64,000 nt of DNA from Solilutibacter pythonis (GTDB taxonomy: Bacteria; Pseudomonadota; Gammaproteobacteria; Xanthomonadales; Xanthomonadaceae), in assembly GCF_003697345.1 (NCBI RefSeq), contig NZ_RFLY01000013.1, forward strand, positions 1-64,000. Direction: 5' to 3'. The notes under the pieces were generated by a model. It did not search any database and had not been told where the DNA came from. It was given only the letters and a program-made list of their open reading frames with translations. Every line of letters starts with the position of its first letter. The first letter of the stretch is position 1. A program made the position numbers and the translations under genes. This document shows, in pieces, positions 59,468 to 64,000 of the stretch.

Positions 59468-60561
59468 GGCTTGGCCTCGCCGCCCGCCGGCGCCAGACGG
59501 ATATCGAGGGTGTAGCGATCGCCGCCCCGGCTGGCATCGGCCGCCACGGCACCCGACATCGTCACCTCGCGCCAGAGCGGGCTGCCCTGCAATGCCGGCA
59601 CCAGACGGGTCGATTGCGGGGCGATGCCGGACAACTGCAAGCGCTCACCCTGCACGCTCAGGCGTTCGACATGACTGTTGCCTGGCAGACGCTCGGCCAG
59701 TGCGTCGAGCAGCACCGGCAGCAATGCGCGCCGGGCGCGCTGGGCCTGGATCTGGCGCGCGCCGTCGGTCAGGTCGGCGAGGCGCTGGCGCTGCTCGGCC
59801 ACTCGGCGCGCCTCGGCGCGCTCGCGTTGCAGGCTGGCCTGGATGTCCGTCGCACGATGGCGTTCGCGCTGGAGCGAGCCCGCCGCGCCCGCCACCACCA
59901 GCAAGAGCGCGATGGCGGCCAGCGTCAGATTGCGTTGGCGCCAGCGGCTCATCGGCCGCGAACGCAGTTCCCGAGGCAGTAGATTGACGCCGGTCGGCCG
60001 ACCCTCGTCATCGGCCGCATCCACGCCCTGCAACACGATGCCAAGCGCCTGCGCGCGCGCCAGCGACGGCGATAGCCGTGCCAGCGGCACCGCCACCAAT
60101 TCGGTCTGGGCGGTGCCGGCCACCGCATCGAGCGCCAGCAGCCGCGCATCCCAGGCGACGGCATCGGCGGCGAACGGCGTCTGCCGATCGATCTCATAAC
60201 GCAGCGCCTCGCGCAGATGGCCGGCCGCCGCCTGCGGCAGCTGCACCCGCGCATGCACCGCATGCCCCGCCGGCAGCAACAGCCAGCGCGGCAGATCGGG
60301 ATGGCGTGCAAGCACCGCCTCCGGCGCGCCGCCGGCGGGCGAAGGAGCTGGCGCGGCATCGTCGCGGCGTCCGACCCAGGCGAATGCATCGGCTTCGTCC
60401 AATCGCAGCCATACGCCCGGCGGCGGCGGGAACCAGCGCTGGCGCCAACGCAATGGCAGGGCCAGGCGCAGCCCCTGCCCCCACCAGTCGAGCAGACGGT
60501 GCAACCCGGCAATCGCACTGGCGGGGGTTCGAACTTGTCGCGTTGGGATTACTGCTGCCAT
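59464..60561 (-). CDS. gspL: T2SS protein GspL (XpsL)
   Basis: 365-residue inner-membrane protein. The N-terminal cytoplasmic part binds the GspE ATPase, and a PilN-like half follows. One transmembrane helix (LTLAAIALLLVVAGAAGSL, about 212-230) precedes a coiled-coil (RERAEARRVAEQRQRLADL) and the ferredoxin-like periplasmic domain (LPGNSHVERLSVQGERLQL). It overlaps gspK by 13 nt and gspM by 4 nt. Its cognate GspE is not encoded in the window. Confidence 0.87.
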   Translation of the reverse strand: MAAVIPTRQVRTPASAIAGLHRLLDWWGQGLRLALPLRWRQRWFPPPPGVWLRLDEADAFAWVGRRDDAAPAPSPAGGAPEAVLARHPDLPRWLLLPAGHAVHARVQLPQAAAGHLREALRYEIDRQTPFAADAVAWDARLLALDAVAGTAQTELVAVPLARLSPSLARAQALGIVLQGVDAADDEGRPTGVNLLPRELRSRPMSRWRQRNLTLAAIALLLVVAGAAGSLQRERHRATDIQASLQRERAEARRVAEQRQRLADLTDGARQIQAQRARRALLPVLLDALAERLPGNSHVERLSVQGERLQLSGIAPQSTRLVPALQGSPLWREVTMSGAVAADASRGGDRYTLDIRLAPAGGEAKP

Positions 60562-61382
60562 TTACCGTGTTCCCAAGCCAGCCAAGTGGAAGCCATGTCG
60601 CCGCTGCCGCGCGGAAATACCCGCAACACCACGACGATGCGTCCCGGCGGCTTGCCGGGACGTTCGGCGATCGATTCTATGGCATAAGTTCCGCTGCCGA
60701 ATTCGGGGCCCGTGGTGGGTGCCGCATCCACGCCGGTGACGCCGGTCGCCGCCAACGCCTGCCGCATCAGCGGGCTGGCCAGACGCCATTCGGGCTGGCC
60801 CGAGGCGCCGTTCACGGTGAGTTCGCCGGCAATCGCGTCGAGGGTGGCCGGGGCGATGCCCGGCCACTGCCGCAATTCCGAGACGCTGACGATCTGGCCC
60901 GGCTTGTCGCCAGCGCTGGCCGGCGCGCCTGGCAACGGCGGCGCGGCGGCGGCCAAAGCCGTTTCGCCGCGGCGCTGGCTTTCGAGGCGCTCCACCAGCC
61001 GCGCGGCTTGTCCGGCGGGTACCTGCCGCAGTTGCAACAGGGCGCGCAGCAATTGGGGGTCGCCACGGTTGAGATCGAACTTGCCGCTCTCGTCGCGGAT
61101 GTTCACGGTGATGTCCCAGCCTTCGAACCGCAAGCGGCGTGGGGTCATCGATGGTCCCCACGCCTCGCTGCCGAGGCCACGGTCGGTGCGAGCCACCGCG
61201 TAGACGATGCCGGCGCGCGCCGCCGCTTCGGCTTCGACCCGGTCGAACTGGGTGCGTGACTCGATGTGTCCGACCTTGGCGGCATAGGCCAGTACGCCGA
61301 CCATGGTCATCAACGTGGCAATCAGCCACAGCACCAGCGGCAGGGCGAAACCACGCACGGACGATGAGGGAACCCGCCGCAT
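60549..61382 (-). CDS. gspK: T2SS minor pseudopilin GspK (XpsK)
   Basis: 277-residue minor pseudopilin, tip of the pseudopilus with GspI and GspJ. The prepilin-type leader RGFALPLVLWLIATLMTM lacks the usual Glu at mature position 5, a hallmark of GspK. A large alpha-helical domain follows (KFDLNRGDPQLLRALLQLRQVP, VSELRQWPGIAPATLDAIAGEL). The start ATG 61382 shares one base with the gspJ stop (TGATG). A longer frame to 62105 overlaps gspJ and was rejected. Confidence 0.88.
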   Translation of the reverse strand: MRRVPSSSVRGFALPLVLWLIATLMTMVGVLAYAAKVGHIESRTQFDRVEAEAAARAGIVYAVARTDRGLGSEAWGPSMTPRRLRFEGWDITVNIRDESGKFDLNRGDPQLLRALLQLRQVPAGQAARLVERLESQRRGETALAAAAPPLPGAPASAGDKPGQIVSVSELRQWPGIAPATLDAIAGELTVNGASGQPEWRLASPLMRQALAATGVTGVDAAPTTGPEFGSGTYAIESIAERPGKPPGRIVVVLRVFPRGSGDMASTWLAWEHGKWQQ

Positions 61383-61996
61383 CACGGCGCCGGCCCCGTC
61401 GCCAGCGGCAGGCGTACCCGCAACAGCGGCCATTCGTGCTGGCCGGGCCGCGCGGTCAACTTGACTTCGACCCATTCCGGCAGGATTTCCGGGCGCTTCC
61501 ATTCGTCCAGCCACGGTCCCGGACGCCCGTCTTCGTCGCGCCCGCGATAGCGGAAACCAGCCTGTGCCAGGCCATCGACCAGCGTGGTCTGCGCACCGGG
61601 CTGGCAGCGCAGACCGGAGATTTGGCGCGGGCCGTTGGCCACGCACAACAATTGGCCGGCGGCAACGGGCTGCGCTTCGATCACCTGGCGCATCGGCCCC
61701 GCGAGCGTGGTGTACGGCGGCAAATCGGTGACGAACTCCATCCGCGCCGGGCCGCCAACGAACACCGTCTCTCCGCCATCGCCCAGGTCGAACTTCACCG
61801 CCATCGCGGCGGCAATACGCGCGCGCAGCAAGCCGAGCACGGCGTTGCGCTCGCCGTTTTCGGCCAACTTGGTCTCGCTGCGGGCCCCTGCCCGTGCCAT
61901 TCCGCGCACGCTGGCGGCGGTGACGGCGATGGCGCTGGCCAGCAGCAAGGTCGCCAGCAGCACTTCCAGCAAGGTGAAACCGTGCATGCGCCTCAT
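61382..61996 (-). CDS. gspJ: T2SS minor pseudopilin GspJ (XpsJ)
   Basis: 204-residue minor pseudopilin. The leader is short (MRRMHG) and the N-methylation motif FTLLEVLLATLLLASAIAV includes Glu5. The globular part holds GLLRARIAAAMAV and WLDEWKRPEILPEWVEVKL, typical of GspJ. It begins in the gspI stop (ATGA). Confidence 0.88.
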   Translation of the reverse strand: MRRMHGFTLLEVLLATLLLASAIAVTAASVRGMARAGARSETKLAENGERNAVLGLLRARIAAAMAVKFDLGDGGETVFVGGPARMEFVTDLPPYTTLAGPMRQVIEAQPVAAGQLLCVANGPRQISGLRCQPGAQTTLVDGLAQAGFRYRGRDEDGRPGPWLDEWKRPEILPEWVEVKLTARPGQHEWPLLRVRLPLATGPAP

Positions 61997-62466
61997 GGTT
62001 TGGGGGCCGGCCTGGGCGACGCCGCGCCGGGAATGTCGTCCGCCGGCCGGGCGGTATCCCCGACACGCAGGCCAACCAGGCGAATCGCATGTTCGCGCTC
62101 GCCATCGCGCCAGCGCACTTCCAGTACGCTGCGCCAGAGCCGCGGCTGGCCGTCGGCGCTCAGTATCAGCCCATCGGGGTCCCGGTATTCGCCGACTTCG
62201 CGACTCCAGCGGTAGCGCCCCGCGCCGACGCTGCCCGATTCGCGGCCGAGCGCCAGCGGGCGGCCTTCGGCCTCGTCGGCCAGCGACTGCGCCCACTGCG
62301 CGGCCTCGGCGGCCCGCCCCGACCAATCCACCTGGCGATAAGCGCGCGCCGAAACCGCCAGCGCGGTTGTCAGCACCAGCGCCATCAGTGCGAACGCCAC
62401 CACGATCTCGATCAGGCTGAAGCCACGTTGTGCTCCGCCGATACCCCGCCCCGTACGTGCCCTCAT
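61993..62466 (-). CDS. gspI: T2SS minor pseudopilin GspI (XpsI)
   Basis: 157-residue minor pseudopilin with leader and motif GFSLIEIVVAFALMALVL (Glu5 present), followed by the W- and Q-rich helix AAQWAQSLADEAEGRPL and a small beta domain (GRYRWSREVGEYRDPD). It nucleates the pseudopilus tip with J and K in other T2SS. Overlaps gspH and gspJ by 4 nt each. Confidence 0.88.
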   Translation of the reverse strand: MRARTGRGIGGAQRGFSLIEIVVAFALMALVLTTALAVSARAYRQVDWSGRAAEAAQWAQSLADEAEGRPLALGRESGSVGAGRYRWSREVGEYRDPDGLILSADGQPRLWRSVLEVRWRDGEREHAIRLVGLRVGDTARPADDIPGAASPRPAPKP

Positions 62467-62957
62467 CGCGCCGCCACCCGAGTGGTGCGGACCTGCCCGG
62501 TCAGCCAATGCACGTCGAGCCGCCAAGCCTGTCCGTTCTGCGCCAGTTCGATACGACCGCCACTGGAGGCGCCATCGGGAAAGAACACGATGGCGGCGCC
62601 TTCTGGGGTGCGCAACTCGGCCGCGGTGGTCATCGCCACCCGGCTCCTTTCCGGCAATGCCCGTGACGAGCGCCCCGCCGCCCGCCACCGATGCGCCCGC
62701 GGATCGACCACGAAGCGCTGCACGCGCTGTTCGCGCATCGCCCTGGCGCGCGTATCGCGCAGGCCGTTGGCCATCTGCGCCGCCGCCGCGCGCAGGCGTG
62801 GCCCTTCACCACTGCGCGAGAGCGCCGCGCTCATCATCAGCATGGCGCCCGACACCAAGGCCAGCACCAGCAGGATTTCCAGCAAGGTGAAGCCACCAGC
62901 GCTCCCGCTGGCGGGCAACGCCACGCGCGGCGGATTATTCGCTGGCGAGATCGGCAT
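62463..62957 (-). CDS. gspH: T2SS pseudopilin GspH (XpsH)
   Basis: 164-residue pseudopilin with a leader ending in SAGG, then FTLLEILLVLALVSGAMLM (Glu5 present) and a beta-rich head (EGAAIVFFPDGASSGGRIEL is a typical GspH/FimT strand pair). Start ATG 62957 was chosen over GTG 62963; either overlaps the end of gspG. It leads into gspI with a 4-nt overlap. Confidence 0.87.
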   Translation of the reverse strand: MPISPANNPPRVALPASGSAGGFTLLEILLVLALVSGAMLMMSAALSRSGEGPRLRAAAAQMANGLRDTRARAMREQRVQRFVVDPRAHRWRAAGRSSRALPERSRVAMTTAAELRTPEGAAIVFFPDGASSGGRIELAQNGQAWRLDVHWLTGQVRTTRVAAR

Positions 62958-63405
62958 CGACACTGGAACCGCCGGGCTTGCCGTCGCGCCCGAAACTGAC
63001 CAGCGAAAACGGCTTACCGCCCTCGCCCGGCACTTTGTATTGGATGGGATTGCCCCACGGGTCCTTCAGTTCGACCTCTTTGGCATAGGGACCGAGCCAA
63101 CCGCTGCTGCCCTGCGGCTGGGTGAGCAGTTCATTGAGCTTGGCGGGGAACTGGCCGACGTCCATCTTGTACTGCTCGATCTTGTCCGCGGTGGTCTGCA
63201 ACTGGGCCTTGGCCAGCCCGACCTTGGCGCGATCGCCACCGCCTAGGATGCGCGAAGCGGCGAACGCCACCACCACGCCGATCAACATCACCACCAGCAC
63301 GATCTCGATCAGGGTGAAACCGGACTGGCGGCGGCCAAGCCGTTCACGACCACGGACAAGGGCTGGAAGACTCCGATTGCGCGACTGCTGGAACGCTTGC
63401 TTCAT
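62935..63405 (-). CDS. gspG: T2SS major pseudopilin GspG (XpsG)
   Basis: 156-residue major pseudopilin, the bulk subunit of the T2SS piston. A long basic leader precedes SGFTLIEIVLVVMLIGVVVAF, cleaved by prepilin peptidase before Phe (Glu5 present). The helix KAQLQTTADKIEQYKMDVGQFP and the calcium-loop region LKDPWGNPIQYKVPGE are diagnostic of GspG. It is the first gene of the operon; no gspE or gspF lies upstream. ATG 63405 gives the family length; upstream frames are not family-like. Confidence 0.95.
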   Translation of the reverse strand: MKQAFQQSRNRSLPALVRGRERLGRRQSGFTLIEIVLVVMLIGVVVAFAASRILGGGDRAKVGLAKAQLQTTADKIEQYKMDVGQFPAKLNELLTQPQGSSGWLGPYAKEVELKDPWGNPIQYKVPGEGGKPFSLVSFGRDGKPGGSSVDADLASE

Positions 63406-63765
63406 GCACTGCACCTTCGACGGAATGGACGGGTTTATTCCACAGTACATCGCGACAGTCGGCAAGCTGTCCCGAACAGGCCCCGGCAGTACGCGGACAG
63501 ACCTTAATCCGACCGGAAATAGCGGGTTTTCCGAAGAAATACCTAGTGAAATCGTGGCGAGATGAATCATGCACCAATCGCCATGAGATGCATTTTTATT
63601 TCGGAACAGTGACAGCGATCGCATTGCTCTATGGAAAAACTGACGTATAAGGTCATTTATGGATGCTTAAGGTCAGCAGCTTCCATCTGCCGGCACGGCT
63701 ATCTTCACGTCGCCGTTCCCGGCATTTCCCTGAGCTGACACAGCGATATCAAGAGGTAATGTTCT
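63406..63765. promoter_or_regulatory. divergent promoter region, gspG and secreted protease
   Basis: This 360-nt AT-richer gap separates the two divergent genes and has no gene of its own. A possible plus-strand sigma-70 pair for the protease is TTGCTC (63624-63629) and TATAAG (63646-63651), spaced 16 nt. No convincing site for a CRP/Clp-type regulator was seen by eye. The adjacent genes are a secretion machine and a probable client, so shared regulation is plausible. Confidence 0.35.
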
Positions 63766-64000
63766 ATGTCAAGGAAATCGAGCAAAACCCTTCGCAAGAC
63801 CCTGTTGGCCGCCGCCACGGCGACCATGCTTTCACCGTTCATCGCCGGAACGGCCTTCGCCCAGGCGAAGATCAATACCGTCGGCATTGACAATCCCGCC
63901 GCTTACAACGGTTTCATCGTGCGCTACAAAGACGGCACAGTGCAAAAGCGCAACCCCGCCACCGTGCAGCGTTCGCTGGACACGACCGAATCGATGCTGC
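63766..64000 (+). CDS. secreted protease precursor (probable S8 subtilase), 5' end only
   Basis: Only the first 78 codons fall in the window. ATG 63766 follows an AGAGGT ribosome site. A long signal peptide (KTLLAAATATMLSPFIAGTAFA) precedes a propeptide-like start (AYNGFIVRYKDGTVQKRN, then PATVQRSLDTTESML). That is the intramolecular-chaperone propeptide style seen at the front of secreted subtilisin-like peptidases of Xanthomonadaceae, typical type II secretion clients. The catalytic domain lies beyond the right edge, so the family call rests on the pro-region alone. Confidence 0.65.
   Translation, partial: MSRKSSKTLRKTLLAAATATMLSPFIAGTAFAQAKINTVGIDNPAAYNGFIVRYKDGTVQKRNPATVQRSLDTTESML

Overview
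The window is high-GC, gene-dense DNA from a gammaproteobacterium of the Xanthomonadaceae/Lysobacteraceae (Xanthomonas, Stenotrophomonas, Lysobacter and relatives). The basis is gene content. It carries a DSF quorum-sensing locus (rpfB, rpfF, rpfC, rpfG) next to lysS and prfB. It also has the acetylated arginine pathway with N-acetylornithine transcarbamylase, an NAGK-NAGS fusion, and an Xps-type type II secretion cluster ending in the secretin gene. Species cannot be told from this sequence.

Left part (1-23 kb): surface biology and signalling. The 5' half of an RHS/YD-repeat gene (minus strand, one frameshift) runs off the left edge. Then come rpfB and rpfF (plus), and convergent to them rpfGC, lysS and prfB (minus). 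prfB carries the classic programmed +1 frameshift. A complete pgaABCD operon for poly-N-acetylglucosamine (plus) follows, then a two-partner secretion locus (tpsB, tpsA; minus). That locus is thoroughly decayed: three in-frame nonsense codons and several frameshifts.

Middle part (23-43.5 kb): housekeeping. The minus-strand arginine operon argF'-argG-argE'-argAB-argC-argH is nearly gap-free. It is preceded by a terminator hairpin and a short Arg-rich reading frame that may form an attenuator. cysS (plus) follows. Next is the long minus-strand cluster yceD-rpmF-fabH-fabD-fabG-acpP-fabF-pabB-pabC-mltG-tmk-holB-pilZ, covering ribosome, fatty acid, folate, cell wall, dTMP and clamp-loader functions. 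A short degenerate tandem repeat lies between holB and pilZ.

Right part (43.5-64 kb): a GT39-like membrane glycosyltransferase stands head to head with a moxR-DUF58-transglutaminase operon. Then come an NlpC/P60 hydrolase, an L,D-transpeptidase lipoprotein, a dicarboxylate/amino-acid symporter, tRNA-Ala(CGC) and tex. The minus-strand T2SS operon gspG-H-I-J-K-L-M-N-D follows, without E and F genes. Divergent from gspG, the 5' end of a secreted protease precursor gene (probably a subtilase and a T2SS client) is cut by the right edge.

Most long reading frames antisense to these genes are artefacts of GC bias. I did not find a clearly new multi-gene system. The best candidates for follow-up are the possible arginine attenuator, the tandem repeat, the broken genes, and the split T2SS locus with its divergent protease.
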